Of a stretch of DNA of 39,630 bases, positions 1-8,612 are shown piece after piece (within the stretch, counting starts at the first letter, position 1; each line of letters opens with the position of its first letter). Source of the DNA: Nitrospira sp. CR1.2 (lineage in GTDB: Bacteria > Nitrospirota > Nitrospiria > Nitrospirales > Nitrospiraceae); NCBI GenBank assembly GCA_014055495.1, contig WIAG01000034.1, forward strand, positions 1-39,630. The letters are read 5' to 3'. The position numbers and the translations under genes are program-made. Under the pieces are notes generated by a model. The model searched no databases and was not told the DNA's origin. It saw nothing but the letters and a program-made list of their open reading frames with translations.

Positions 1-1641
1 CTCAAGCGCGCGTCCAAAGAATTGCAACACCGCGTGGAAGAGTTGCAGCGCGCGAAAGACGCTGCCGATGTCGCCAATCGCGCCAAGAGCGACTTTCTGG
101 CCAGCATGAGCCACGAAATTCGCACCCCCATGAACGCCATCATCGGCATGGCCGATCTGCTGTGGGACACCACGCTCACACCCGAGCAACGCAAATACCT
201 CCGCATTTTTCGACGCGCCGGGGCCAGCCTCTTGAGCTTGATCAACGATATCCTGGATCTGTCGAAAGTCGAATCCGGCCGACTTGACTTAGACAGCATC
301 GACTTCGATCTTTCGGAACTCATCGACAAGGCGAGCGAAATGTTGGCGCTCCGGGCCAACGAAAAGGGCCTGGAACTCGTCTGCCACCTCGCCAGCGACG
401 TGCCCTGCCATCTCATCGGCGATCCCAACCGCCTCTACCAGATCCTGCTGAATCTGCTCGGAAACGCGATCAAATTCACGGAAAAGGGCTCGGTGGTGAT
501 GGCCATTACCAACGATCCTGAACGTCGGGCGCCGGGCGCCATCCGATTTTCCGTCACCGATACGGGCATCGGAGTCCCGCAGGACAAAATCACCACCATC
601 TTCGATACCTTCACCCAGGCACACAGCACGATTGCCCGCCGGTATGGAGGCACGGGGCTCGGTCTGTCGATCTCACAGCAGCTGGCCGGACTGATGGGGG
701 GACGAATTTGGGTCGAAAGCACCCTGGGTAAGGGCAGCACGTTCCACTGCGTCGTACAACTCGGCGTTCAGGCCGATCCCCCGCCGTCCAAGGCGACGGG
801 GACCATGAACCTCACCGGGGTCCGCTGTCTCGTCGTGGACGATTACCCGACCAATCGCCTGATCCTGCGGGAGACCCTCTTCGCCTGGGGCGCGGATGTG
901 GTCGAGGCGGACAGCGGCGAACAGGCCATGGAGGCGTTCGAGGCCGCGTTGAATGCCGACATACGTTTCGATCTGCTCCTCCTGGACTGTCGTATGCCCG
1001 GCATGGACGGCTTCGAAGTCATCGAACGCATCCATGCGGATCCCCGGCTCCAAGACCTGACCATCATCATGCTGGCCTCAGACCGCTGGGCCGATGATAT
1101 CGCCAAGACATATGACCTTGGCCTGGGCGGGTACCTCGTCAAACCGATCCGGCGGTCCGACCTTCAGCAGACCATCAGCATCGCCTTGGGACGGAGCAAA
1201 CGCGGCCTCCCAGCGGCTCCATTGAGCGCACCTACCCCGGTCGCACCGCAAGGACGATCGCTCCGGATCCTGCTGGTTGAAGATTCATCCGACAATCAGG
1301 TGCTGATTCAGTCGTATCTGAAGAATACGACTCACAGGATCGACTTAGCCGACAACGGCCAGATCGGGGTCGCCAAGTTCCAGAACGGACATTATGACTT
1401 GATCCTCATGGATATGCAGATGCCGGTCATGGACGGGCTGACGGCCACCAAGACCATTCGGCGCTTGGAACAGGAACAGGGCCTTCCGTCGGTCCCAATC
1501 GTCGCCTTGACCGCCTTGGCGTTGAAAGAGGAATCCGCACGAATCTTCGAGGCGGGATGCAACGCCCACATGACCAAACCGCTCAAGCGAACGACCCTGC
1601 TCGAGTTGCTCGCGGCCTACGAAAAGACACGCGCCCAGTGA
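1..1641 (+). CDS. Hybrid sensor histidine kinase with two receiver domains (5' end outside window)
   Basis: The frame is open from base 1, so the N-terminal sensor part lies outside the window; 546 residues are visible. A short coiled coil leads into a HisKA domain with the H-box [10 protein letters not shown] (phospho-acceptor His about residue 38). A HATPase domain follows, with N, G1 (DTGIG) and G2 (GGTGLGLSI) motifs. Two receiver domains come next: one around 275-395 with the phospho-acceptor Asp in [12 protein letters not shown] and Lys in LVKP, the other around 420-540 with [13 protein letters not shown] and MTKP. It should autophosphorylate and pass phosphate internally, then to the Hpt protein encoded directly downstream (stop and start overlap as TGATG). 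Domain assignments are firm; the signal and output are unknown because the sensor is missing and no DNA-binding domain is present. Confidence 0.93.
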   Translation, partial: LKRASKELQHRVEELQRAKDAADVANRAKSDFLASMSHEIRTPMNAIIGMADLLWDTTLTPEQRKYLRIFRRAGASLLSLINDILDLSKVESGRLDLDSIDFDLSELIDKASEMLALRANEKGLELVCHLASDVPCHLIGDPNRLYQILLNLLGNAIKFTEKGSVVMAITNDPERRAPGAIRFSVTDTGIGVPQDKITTIFDTFTQAHSTIARRYGGTGLGLSISQQLAGLMGGRIWVESTLGKGSTFHCVVQLGVQADPPPSKATGTMNLTGVRCLVVDDYPTNRLILRETLFAWGADVVEADSGEQAMEAFEAALNADIRFDLLLLDCRMPGMDGFEVIERIHADPRLQDLTIIMLASDRWADDIAKTYDLGLGGYLVKPIRRSDLQQTISIALGRSKRGLPAAPLSAPTPVAPQGRSLRILLVEDSSDNQVLIQSYLKNTTHRIDLADNGQIGVAKFQNGHYDLILMDMQMPVMDGLTATKTIRRLEQEQGLPSVPIVALTALALKEESARIFEAGCNAHMTKPLKRTTLLELLAAYEKTRAQ

Positions 1642-1967
1642 TGCCACAGCGCTCTGACAGCCACCAGGCCACCATCCTCGTCCGGATCAGTCAGGACCTC
1701 GAGGCTATCGTCCCCGGGTTCCTCGCCAACCGCCGACGGGATCTCGCGACGATCGAGGCCTGTCTGAAGCAGGGCGACCTGAACACGATCCGTATGTTGG
1801 GACATCGCATGAAAGGTGACGGCGGCGGATACGGCTTCGACCAGATCAGCGAGATCGGCGACCGGCTTGAACAAGCCGCCCTCGCCCAGGATCGGGCATC
1901 GATTGCCGCGGAAATAACTCACCTGACCGACTTTCTCGCGAAGGTCACCGTCGTCTACACCCCCTAG
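1641..1967 (+). CDS. Stand-alone Hpt phosphotransfer protein
   Basis: This 108-residue protein starts at the ATG that shares its A with the stop codon of the hybrid kinase, so the two are translationally coupled. It has the helical pattern of a histidine phosphotransfer domain, with the likely phospho-acceptor His in GHRMKGDGGGYGF at about residue 55 and a following amphipathic helix (ISEIGDRLEQAAL). The family role is to carry phosphate from the receiver of a hybrid kinase to a separate response regulator. The kinase upstream lacks its own Hpt domain, which fits this protein supplying that step. The final response regulator is not visible here. A convergent kinase gene begins 24 bp further on. 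Confidence 0.8.
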   Translation: MPQRSDSHQATILVRISQDLEAIVPGFLANRRRDLATIEACLKQGDLNTIRMLGHRMKGDGGGYGFDQISEIGDRLEQAALAQDRASIAAEITHLTDFLAKVTVVYTP

Positions 1968-1991
1968 GGCCACCGACCGCCGAGGCTCACA

Positions 1992-3431
1992 CTACACTTC
2001 GACAGCCTCCCTGCTCAGGGCCGGCAATCGCAAGGTGAACTCCGACCCCATCCCCACCGTCGTCTCCACCGCAACCGTTCCACCGTGCGCCTCGACGATG
2101 CCCTTCACGATCGCCAGTCCGAGTCCCGTGCCACCGGAATCCCTCGCCCGCGCCTTGTCGGTACGGTAGAAGTGATCGAACAGATGCGGCAGGTGCTCCG
2201 GTTCGATGCCATGCCCCGTATCCTTCACGGCAATCTCGACAAGCCCCTCCACATGCCGCAGTCGCACGATGACCTTGCCGCCAGGCGGCGTATAGCGAAG
2301 GCTGTTATCGAGCAAATTAATCAAGGCCTGTTTCAGCCATTGCGCATCGCCCGAGATCGGCGGGATCGGCACCGCATCACAGGTGAGGGTGATACGGCGA
2401 TCCTCGGCCAGCAGGGCCAATTCTGCGAGAAGATCTTCTACGAGCGGTTGCAGCAGGAGGGGTTCCAGGCGCACAGGCGGACGGTCTCCGGTAACTTTGG
2501 TCAAGGTCAGCAACGACCGGGCCAGCGTGATGAGCTTTTCCACCTGCTCCAGGTTCCCGATGAGGGCATCGCGGTACTCGGCCGTCGTTCTCGCCTTCTG
2601 TAGCGTCACCTCCAGGTTCCCCTGAAGGACGGTGAGAGGGGTCTGCATTTCATGGGCGGCGTAATCGACGAATCGCCGCTGGCTTCGACAGCTTTTTTGA
2701 AACCGATCCATCATGGCGTTGAAGGCCTGGGTCAAGCGATGAAATTCGCGAAAGGGCGAATCCAACACGAGCCGCTCCCCGAGATCGGCCTCCGACATGG
2801 TTTCGGCCCGCCGACTGAGCTGCTCGATAGGCGTCAACACCGTCCTGGCGATCCACACGCCGCCGGCCCAGGCGATCAGCATGATGACGCCGGAGCCGAT
2901 CATCAGCAGCATCGCCAAGCCGCGCAGGGTCTCCTGCGCGTAGTGGAGGGATTCCTCCGCCTGAAGCACGTACCGGATCGTACCCTCTTTCGAGACGGGA
3001 ATGGACACGCGCCGAATGGGCGAGCCGTCCTGCAAATGAACCAGGTCGAACACGGTCTCACCGCGCGCCACCTGGTCGAGCAACGTCCGAAGCACCGGGG
3101 GACGAGGGACGACGTCGGAACCCTTCCACACCAACTGGCCCTCGACAGAGAGCACCCGCACCGTATGCGAGGCCTCACGCAATTCATGCTGTTCTTCCTG
3201 ACTCCGTCCGTTTTGGCCCAACGCCACAAGTTCGCCTCCCGCATTGCGGATCAGCTCGGGGCGCTGTTCAATGATCCGCCCGAGCGTTTCAGCCAACTCC
3301 AACAACCGGTAATCGACATAACGGTTCAGCAACGTCTCGCCACCGAGATAGATCAACAGGGAAAAGGCGAGCAGCAGGCCCCCGACCAGCATCAAGGCGG
3401 TTTTGCGAATCAGCCGCCCCAGCGAGTTCAC
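1992..3431 (-). CDS. Two-component sensor histidine kinase, QseC/PhoQ-like layout
   Basis: The 479-residue protein has an N-terminal membrane segment (about 11-30), a periplasmic region of roughly 140 residues, a second membrane segment (about 172-195), then HAMP, HisKA and HATPase domains. The H-box reads AAHEMQTPLT, a mild departure from the common SHELRTPL. N (LLDNSLRYTPPGG), G1 (DTGHGI) and G2 (GGTGLGLAIV) boxes are present, so the kinase should be active. It is encoded just after its partner response regulator with a 4-base overlap (ATGA), the standard arrangement for a cognate pair. The ligand is unknown: the periplasmic part shows no domain I recognise. Confidence 0.92.
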   Translation of the reverse strand: MNSLGRLIRKTALMLVGGLLLAFSLLIYLGGETLLNRYVDYRLLELAETLGRIIEQRPELIRNAGGELVALGQNGRSQEEQHELREASHTVRVLSVEGQLVWKGSDVVPRPPVLRTLLDQVARGETVFDLVHLQDGSPIRRVSIPVSKEGTIRYVLQAEESLHYAQETLRGLAMLLMIGSGVIMLIAWAGGVWIARTVLTPIEQLSRRAETMSEADLGERLVLDSPFREFHRLTQAFNAMMDRFQKSCRSQRRFVDYAAHEMQTPLTVLQGNLEVTLQKARTTAEYRDALIGNLEQVEKLITLARSLLTLTKVTGDRPPVRLEPLLLQPLVEDLLAELALLAEDRRITLTCDAVPIPPISGDAQWLKQALINLLDNSLRYTPPGGKVIVRLRHVEGLVEIAVKDTGHGIEPEHLPHLFDHFYRTDKARARDSGGTGLGLAIVKGIVEAHGGTVAVETTVGMGSEFTLRLPALSREAVEV

Positions 3432-4111
3432 GGTTGGGGCTCCTGTTCTTCCAACATGTAGCCGGCGCCACGGACCGTGGTGATCAGGGGAGGCGAAAAA
3501 TCTCTGTCGATTTTGGCCCGCAGGGCCCGGATATGCGCGTCTACGATGTTCGTCATCGGGTCATAACTGATGTCCCACACATGTTCGATGATGGCGGTCC
3601 TCGTCAGCACCCGATTCTTGTTCCTGAGTAGAAAATCCAACAGGGCATACTCCTTATTGGTCAGGGCAATTTCGGTCCCTCTCCTCCACACTCGATGGGT
3701 GGCGGGATCGAGTTCCAAATCCGCCGCCTTGAGCCGCGCCTGCAGCTGCGGCCCTCCCCGACGCAACAAGGCCCGCGCCCGTGCCAGAAGTTCGGCAAAG
3801 GCGAAGGGTTTCGTCAGGTAATCGTCGGCCCCCAAGTCCAGCCCTGAGACCTTGTCTTGAGTCGTATCGCGCGCCGTGAGGAGAAAGACCGGAGCCGTGA
3901 CACCGGCGTCACGCAGACGGCGGCAGAGGGTCAGTCCATCGATCTGCGGCAGCATGATGTCGAGGATGAACAGATCGTAGGGATTTACCGTGCCGAAGTG
4001 CAGTCCCTGCTCGCCGTCGACCGCCACATCCACCGCATACCGCTCCTCCCTGAGCCCCTTTCTCAAAAATTGGGCCAGATCGGCATCGTCTTCGACCAAG
4101 AGAATACGCAT
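3428..4111 (-). CDS. OmpR/PhoB-family response regulator
   Basis: The 227-residue protein has an N-terminal receiver domain with acidic pocket EDD at residues 7-9, phospho-acceptor Asp in LFILDIMLPQIDG (about residue 51), and the conserved Thr and Lys (LLTARD, LTKPF). A C-terminal winged-helix DNA-binding domain follows (about 127-222; ALTNKEYALLDFLL, RTAIIEHVWD and the wing near GAGYML). It is the first gene of a two-gene operon with the sensor kinase downstream (4-base overlap). It probably activates or represses transcription once phosphorylated by that kinase; target genes cannot be told from this sequence. Confidence 0.94.
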   Translation of the reverse strand: MRILLVEDDADLAQFLRKGLREERYAVDVAVDGEQGLHFGTVNPYDLFILDIMLPQIDGLTLCRRLRDAGVTAPVFLLTARDTTQDKVSGLDLGADDYLTKPFAFAELLARARALLRRGGPQLQARLKAADLELDPATHRVWRRGTEIALTNKEYALLDFLLRNKNRVLTRTAIIEHVWDISYDPMTNIVDAHIRALRAKIDRDFSPPLITTVRGAGYMLEEQEPQP

Positions 4112-4334
4112 ACGGCTCCCCCTTCAAGACAGGGCGCGTGCGCGACCACGCTGGGCCGGTGGCAGCACACGCGTCAGCCTTATCTTAGTACAAGATGATG
4201 GCCGGATTCGATGCGCGGAGGCGTGGAAGATGTCCTCTACGGCACACGCAGCGCCTCGCAGGCTGCGGAAACACTCGATGGTTGAGCAACACGCGACCAT
4301 TCACTCCTGTACCGCATTGGTCTAGCACTCATTC
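4112..4334. other. Intergenic region upstream of the response regulator
   Basis: This stretch between the regulator start and the palindromic repeat holds no convincing gene. It must contain the promoter of the leftward two-component operon. I see a TAAGAT-like hexamer on the minus strand near 4188-4193 but no matching -35 element. Confidence 0.4.
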
Positions 4335-4463
4335 GCAGGATGCGCACAAAGGCCGTCCGGCAAGGCCGCAGCAAGCGAAGGGGCGAATCGTACTCTTGCG
4401 GTACGGTGAGCCGCGGAATGACGCGAGAACGCCGCTGGCGGGCTTTTTCCGCATCCTGCTAGA
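4335..4463. repeat. Long palindromic intergenic repeat, copy 1
   Basis: The element is about 125 bp. Its ends are a perfect 10-bp inverted repeat (GCAGGATGCG at 4335-4344 and its complement at 4450-4459). A small hairpin sits in the middle (CGTAC at 4389-4393, GTACG at 4401-4405). A structurally matching copy lies at 27742-27865, sharing pieces such as GCAAGGCCGCA and GAGAACGC with the same central hairpin. A 21-base arm of copy 1 (4443-4463) recurs exactly, in inverse orientation, at 25828-25848. The element overlaps the last codons of the glycosyltransferase remnant. It looks like a dispersed, non-autonomous palindromic repeat of the REP/MITE kind. Confidence 0.7.
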
Positions 4464-5076
4464 CGCCATGACAGAGCGCAAGAGCGGGGTCTTGGCGGTC
4501 AACAGGGCGCCGGAGGATCCTCCATTCATAGACGGACTCGTAGGCCTTTGCGATGCGCGCAGACCGATCCTCGTGGCCCACCCCTCCGCCTGAGGACTCC
4601 GGCGGAATGACGGCCTGCCAGTTCAGATCGGGGGCCTGCTGTACCTGCTCGGTCGAGGTAGCGATGAGCACCAACTCACGAAACTCCCGATGGAGCCGCA
4701 ACACTTCCGGGGCATCGACCGGGCCGTAGATCGTGGCCACGATGGGAATGGCACTCCTCCGCATCAACGGAAAGGCGGCCGACCCGGCATGCACATGGAT
4801 CATGTCGAAGGCGGGGGCCATGGCAAAGGCCTTCTCCAGCGCCAACATGGCCAAGGCATCGGCCAGGTGCCGCTTGGGCATCGGATAGGCCCTCATCGCG
4901 AACGGCGCTACAGGAATCAACCTCCCGGCTGTGTGACTATCTCCGCTGGCAAACACCGTGACGTCATGACCCCGACGGAGCAACTCCTCGGTCAACGATG
5001 CAATCATTCGCCCCTCTGGACCTTCGCTGCGCCGTGTCACGGCTTCATAAAACGGACCGATCTGCGCAATGTGCAT
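4459..5076 (-). pseudogene. Family 4 glycosyltransferase with internal deletion
   Basis: The 205-residue product begins like a GT-B fold, family 4 glycosyltransferase: HIAQIGPFYEAV, then MIASLTEELLRRGHDVTVFASGDS, and MIHVHAGSAAFPL around residue 93. About 155 residues in, after NWQAVI, the text jumps to RIAKAYESVYEWRIL, which resembles the extreme C-terminus of such enzymes. The nucleotide-sugar-binding C-terminal domain of roughly 180 residues is missing. Full-length relatives are usually 350-400 residues. The start has a fair ribosome site (GGTGGAGA). The stop lies inside the palindromic repeat. The simplest reading is an in-frame internal deletion leaving a probably inactive protein; a retained non-catalytic role cannot be ruled out. 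Confidence 0.7.
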
Positions 5077-5528
5077 GTTTCTTCTCCACCTGTATCGTTA
5101 TGACTACTCTGCCCAGAGCGCCTCACCAGACCACAGCGCCCACCCGGTATGTTTCATGAGCAGTTCTGCTGCCATCGCGACGAACCGTCATGAAAAACGC
5201 GGGCTCGCCGACACCCTCAGGCAAACACCTGAGCAGACGTCAGGATAGTGCGGGAAAGATGAAGATTCGTCGAAGAAGGGATGAAGCTTCGGTGAGAAGA
5301 GGCGATGATGATCAAGCCGTCACAGTCGTCTAAGGCGACGGGCGAGAGGAAGAGGTCATCATTGCCGGGATACCTGCAGACGGGGGTGGTACGCGCGACA
5401 GCGGAGAGGTGGCGTGCTCTCCGCAATGATAACGTTCCGGTGGTGCAGGTGAACGCTGTGCACTCCAGGCAGTCCGTGAATCAGCAACGCTGGCACCTGT
5501 GTTCATACATAGACGATCTTGCCGGGCC
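5077..5528. other. Intergenic region upstream of glycosyltransferase remnant
   Basis: This 452-bp stretch has no convincing gene on either strand; open frames here lack family resemblance and ribosome sites. It contains the 35-bp block described at 5258-5292, which recurs upstream of the epimerase gene. Confidence 0.5.
5258..5292. promoter_or_regulatory. Shared 35-bp upstream block, copy A
   Basis: The segment starts GATGAAGATTCGTCG and ends ATGAAGCTTCGG. It matches 6837-6871 at 30 of 35 positions by direct alignment. Both copies lie in gene-free DNA in the same orientation, upstream of leftward sugar-metabolism genes, here about 180 bp before the glycosyltransferase start. A regulator binding region or conserved leader element is inferred; no known consensus is recognised. 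Confidence 0.4.
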
Positions 5529-6512
5529 TCAGCCTGCGTCTTCCGTGCTGTGACTATCCTGGGCTGCGACGGCGCAGCCCCCGGCTGATGCGCCAAGATT
5601 GCGCGCATACCAATCGATGGTCCTCTGCAGACCTTCCTCTAACGAGACCTGCGGAGTCCACCGCAAGAATTTCTCAGCTGCGTGGGGATCGGCCACCCGC
5701 ACTTGCTCCAACGGCCGATCCGGTCTGGTCCCGAATACCGGCACCTCGTCCTGCTCGAGTAACCGCGCAATGGTTCGCACTATCCCGCGCACCGTCTCGG
5801 TTTTCCCGGATCCAACGTCGATGGTTTTTCCCTCGAGGTTGTTGGCCAGAGCCGCCGCGAGGAACGCGTCCACGACGTCATCTACGTAGATCCAATCGAT
5901 CGCCCGCCGGCCGCTCGACAACTCAGGCGCGTCGCCTCTCAAGAACGAGGCAATGACGTACGGAATGAGTTTGTTGAGATCGCGTTGTCCGGGACCATAG
6001 ACCATAAAGACGCGCAAAATGACGGCGGGAAACTGGTACAAAGCATGGAACATTCGGGCATAGGCGCTGCTGGCCCATTTTGTGACCGCATAGGGAGAAC
6101 TCGGCACTCCCTCCCCGGCGTCTACAGAGGGTTCTTCCAGTGAACCGGAGAGAATAAACCGGTTGCAGCCGATGCTTTGAGCCGCTGTCAACAGATTCAC
6201 GGTGCTGGCGAGGTTGCAGTGGAATGTCGGCACGATGGCGTCCGCACCACGAGTGCCCACCACATGCCCTGCGAGATGATAGATCACATGCGGTTTGACG
6301 GCCTTCAGCAAGGACCGAGCGGTGGGCAGATCTGCCAGGTCCCCTTGGTACCACTCTACATTGGACGGCGTCTCGGGTTGCTGCTCCCGAGATGCCGCAT
6401 GCACATGGGCGTCCATGTCGCACAGCCGTGTCAGCAATCGGCTTCCGATAAAACCGGTGCCGCCGGTGACGAGAATTCTGGCCCCGGCCAGGGTCGTTAC
6501 ATCGTGCATCAT
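5529..6512 (-). CDS. NAD(P)-dependent nucleotide-sugar epimerase/dehydratase (extended SDR)
   Basis: With the ATG at 6512 (site AAGGAAG 8 bases upstream) the protein is 327 residues. An upstream in-frame start would add 37 residues lacking SDR character. The Rossmann fold is clear: GGTGFIG at 17-23, a YQGDLAD segment, and VIYHLAGHVVG. The catalytic triad is visible as Ser in FILSGS and Tyr/Lys in SPYAVTKWASS. Later parts (GPGQRDLNKLIPYVI, WIYVDDVVDAFL, VGSGKTETV) match UDP-/GDP-/dTDP-sugar epimerases and dehydratases. The exact sugar substrate cannot be read from sequence. It probably belongs with the neighbouring damaged glycosyltransferase in surface polysaccharide synthesis. Confidence 0.9.
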   Translation of the reverse strand: MMHDVTTLAGARILVTGGTGFIGSRLLTRLCDMDAHVHAASREQQPETPSNVEWYQGDLADLPTARSLLKAVKPHVIYHLAGHVVGTRGADAIVPTFHCNLASTVNLLTAAQSIGCNRFILSGSLEEPSVDAGEGVPSSPYAVTKWASSAYARMFHALYQFPAVILRVFMVYGPGQRDLNKLIPYVIASFLRGDAPELSSGRRAIDWIYVDDVVDAFLAAALANNLEGKTIDVGSGKTETVRGIVRTIARLLEQDEVPVFGTRPDRPLEQVRVADPHAAEKFLRWTPQVSLEEGLQRTIDWYARNLGASAGGCAVAAQDSHSTEDAG

Positions 6513-7029
6513 GGCGTTGGCTTCCTTCGTGAGTGAAGACAGCGTGTCCTCGTTACCAGTGCTGGCTCGCCATATCCATGTGCGATGGCCGCACCGACGG
6601 CCTGGGGGACAGGTTTCCCGCAAGCGGTACCCACGGCGATCTGCCCTCTGTGAGGCTGGAGCTGTGGTGGATGGACGATAGAGGTCGTTCTGGTCAACAG
6701 ACAGCTAGACATATCTGATACGTGCCCCTGATGCGAACTAGTGAAACCCCTAGTTCCCGCAGTTCTTGGATATACCTTTCGCCGGATTTGTCAGAGTGGC
6801 CGGCAATGTGTTTCGTATGGCGACAGTCCGATCAAGGATGAACATTCGTCGGAGGAGGCATGAAGCTGCGGAGACGGACTGTCCTGATCAGGAAGGTGGA
6901 GTTCGATCCTGTGTCATGCAATTGATAGCCCTCCACAACGTCCAGATGACAGACAATCTGGGGAGGGAGAGTGCTCATGGTCAAGAAGGACATGCGAGGA
7001 AGCACATCGAGAACCGACCAACTACTATT
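6513..7029. other. Intergenic region upstream of epimerase
   Basis: About 517 bp without a supportable gene. It carries the second copy of the shared 35-bp block (6837-6871) and should contain the epimerase promoter. A rightward open frame across 6766-7134 has no family resemblance, no ribosome site and an unusual composition, so it was not called. Confidence 0.45.
6837..6871. promoter_or_regulatory. Shared 35-bp upstream block, copy B
   Basis: It starts GATGAACATTCGTCG and ends ATGAAGCTGCGG, with 30 of 35 bases identical to 5258-5292 and no gaps. It lies about 325 bp upstream of the epimerase start. The similarity stops sharply on both sides, which points to a functional site rather than a recent duplication. 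Confidence 0.4.
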
Positions 7030-7269
7030 CTATTCTGCGAAAAGGAGCGCAATCGCATACGCGAGCCCCAACCAACCGACAATCAGTGTAAATTTGCAAA
7101 CAAACACCCTGCCGAACAATACTTTGAGAAGTGATTGGGAATATACCAGCGCGAGGTGCTCCGGCGGATCGACCAACCATTTCCATCTCCTATGACTTCC
7201 GTAAATACAGAGAAGCGACCCGACCACCAGAGAAGGGATGACGATCTGCAGTTTGAGTCGCACATCCAT
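7030..7269 (-). CDS. Small membrane protein of unknown function
   Basis: The product is 79 residues from the ATG at 7269, chosen because AGAGGA lies 6 bases upstream; longer in-frame starts lack a site. Two hydrophobic segments are visible at about 7-24 and 56-78. The loop between them is basic and aromatic (GSHRRWKWLVDPPEHLALVY). I do not recognise the family. It is the last of four leftward genes downstream of the RHS toxin gene. Small membrane proteins in that position are sometimes immunity proteins, but nothing in the sequence proves that here. Confidence 0.65.
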   Translation of the reverse strand: MDVRLKLQIVIPSLVVGSLLCIYGSHRRWKWLVDPPEHLALVYSQSLLKVLFGRVFVCKFTLIVGWLGLAYAIALLFAE

Positions 7270-7392
7270 AAGTGTCCTCTCAAGAGAATCGGAATGGTGC
7301 CGGGAAATCCCCTGATTGAACACCGGGTCCAACTCAGCCCCCCTTGTTTGGACTCACGGAGAAGAACCGGGACGCTGTTCCGACTACAATTT

Positions 7393-8163
7393 CTATTCTG
7401 TCGCCCCTGCTGCTAAGAGAATCTGTTCAATATCCGAATGGTAATTCCGCCGAGCAACGTTCAGCGCAGTGTCACCGGTCCTGAAAGCCTCGTTCTCTCC
7501 AGCAATCACTCGTGAGTCTACTGCGGCTCCAGAATTGAGTAACATTTTTACGATTTCAAGATTCCCTTTGTGCGATGCCACGATAAGAGGAGTAATGCCT
7601 TTGCTCCCCTTATAATTCACATCCGCACCTCCAGCAAGGAGTGTCCGCACAATGGCAGTGTGAGCTTTGGCAACAGCGAGGATCAGAGGGGGATATCCTT
7701 CCGCAATCTCTTTGTTGGGATCGGAACCAGCTGCGAGTAGGGGCTGGATGCTGTCATTGCAGCCTTGCACGACTGCCGTCGCCAGAGCTGTCCAGCCATG
7801 CTGATGCAGCAGGTTATAGTCAGCTCCATGAGCCAGAAGTATCTCGGCACTCTTCGCATCGCATCCATACGATGCTGCGATCAATGGAGTCTCACCGTCT
7901 TGGGCTTGCTTGTTGACATCAGCTCCCTTGGCAAGTAGATACGCTATTGCCTCTCCTTCTCCATAACGAGCTGCATAGATCAATGCGGTATTCCCGCTCT
8001 CGTCGACTCCATTCACATCGGCGCCCTGACCCAAGACGGCCTGCATCTGCGCCACTGATCCGCCTCTAGCGTAGTGATGGAGAGGCGGTGCTCGATGACA
8101 GGAATACAGCGTCAGTAGCAGAAAGGGAAACAAGAAGTACCGTTTTCGAATTCTTGCCATCAT
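7393..8163 (-). CDS. Ankyrin-repeat lipoprotein, possible orphan immunity protein
   Basis: Starting at the double ATG at 8163/8160, the protein has 256 residues and opens with a lipoprotein-like signal (ARIRKRYFLFPFLLLTLYSC, Cys as the lipidation candidate). Starting at 8214 would add 17 residues before the signal. The rest is about six ankyrin repeats, with repeated LIYAARYG, PLIAASYG, PLILAVAK and PLIVASHKGNLEIVKMLL helices and GADVN-type turns. Ankyrin repeats bind proteins, and ankyrin proteins are an established immunity class in polymorphic toxin loci (Zhang, Aravind and colleagues). Its place downstream of an RHS toxin makes periplasmic immunity plausible; a general periplasmic binding role is equally possible. 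Confidence 0.8.
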   Translation of the reverse strand: MMARIRKRYFLFPFLLLTLYSCHRAPPLHHYARGGSVAQMQAVLGQGADVNGVDESGNTALIYAARYGEGEAIAYLLAKGADVNKQAQDGETPLIAASYGCDAKSAEILLAHGADYNLLHQHGWTALATAVVQGCNDSIQPLLAAGSDPNKEIAEGYPPLILAVAKAHTAIVRTLLAGGADVNYKGSKGITPLIVASHKGNLEIVKMLLNSGAAVDSRVIAGENEAFRTGDTALNVARRNYHSDIEQILLAAGATE

Positions 8164-8303
8164 AGCGGGAATCATCGGTCCATTACTCGATATTGGTGAG
8201 TCCAATTGCGGCATACAGGGTCACCGCTCCTCTCCTCTATATTTCTCGAAAAGGTAAACAATGATGCCCGGTATCATTGCCTGATCCAACCTCGCCGGAA
8301 AAG

Positions 8304-8612
8304 TTACTTCCTCCTTTTCATTGCCGTGTACTTCGCAAGTTCATCTTCGGTTAACAGGTGAACCGTTTTGATAAGCCAGATCCAAAGTTGATAGCCACTC
8401 ACCATTCCAATCGGCACACCAATCGCCAGAGCTGCGACGAGATAGCCTTCATTCACCGGGGGCTTCTCTGTCCAAGTGGTGTAAACGCCGGAAACACCTC
8501 CCTGTATGTAGGCAAAGCAGGAGAGAGTCGCCGCTACAGCAATTGAAAGCGTGATAGGCATGAGCAACATCAAGACGTATACGGCTCTTCGATGACGATG
8601 TCCTGTGACCAT
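8304..8612 (-). CDS. Small two-helix membrane protein of unknown function
   Basis: The product has 102 residues with membrane segments at about 11-35 and 57-82 and a charged C-terminus ending LLTEDELAKYTAMKRRK. No family is recognised. A decayed relative lies 800 bp upstream on the same strand (9397-9564); its best-kept part reads SGYKLWAWHIK then LLTEDQFA against SGYQLWIWLIK then LLTEDELA here. The pair shows the gene was duplicated inside the toxin locus. That pattern is common for immunity genes, which accumulate next to RHS toxins, so orphan immunity is a reasonable but unproven guess. Confidence 0.65.
   Translation of the reverse strand: MVTGHRHRRAVYVLMLLMPITLSIAVAATLSCFAYIQGGVSGVYTTWTEKPPVNEGYLVAALAIGVPIGMVSGYQLWIWLIKTVHLLTEDELAKYTAMKRRK

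Noticed and set aside
6766..7134. Rightward 122-residue open frame
   Set aside because: No ribosome site, no family resemblance, and it overlaps the better supported leftward membrane gene.
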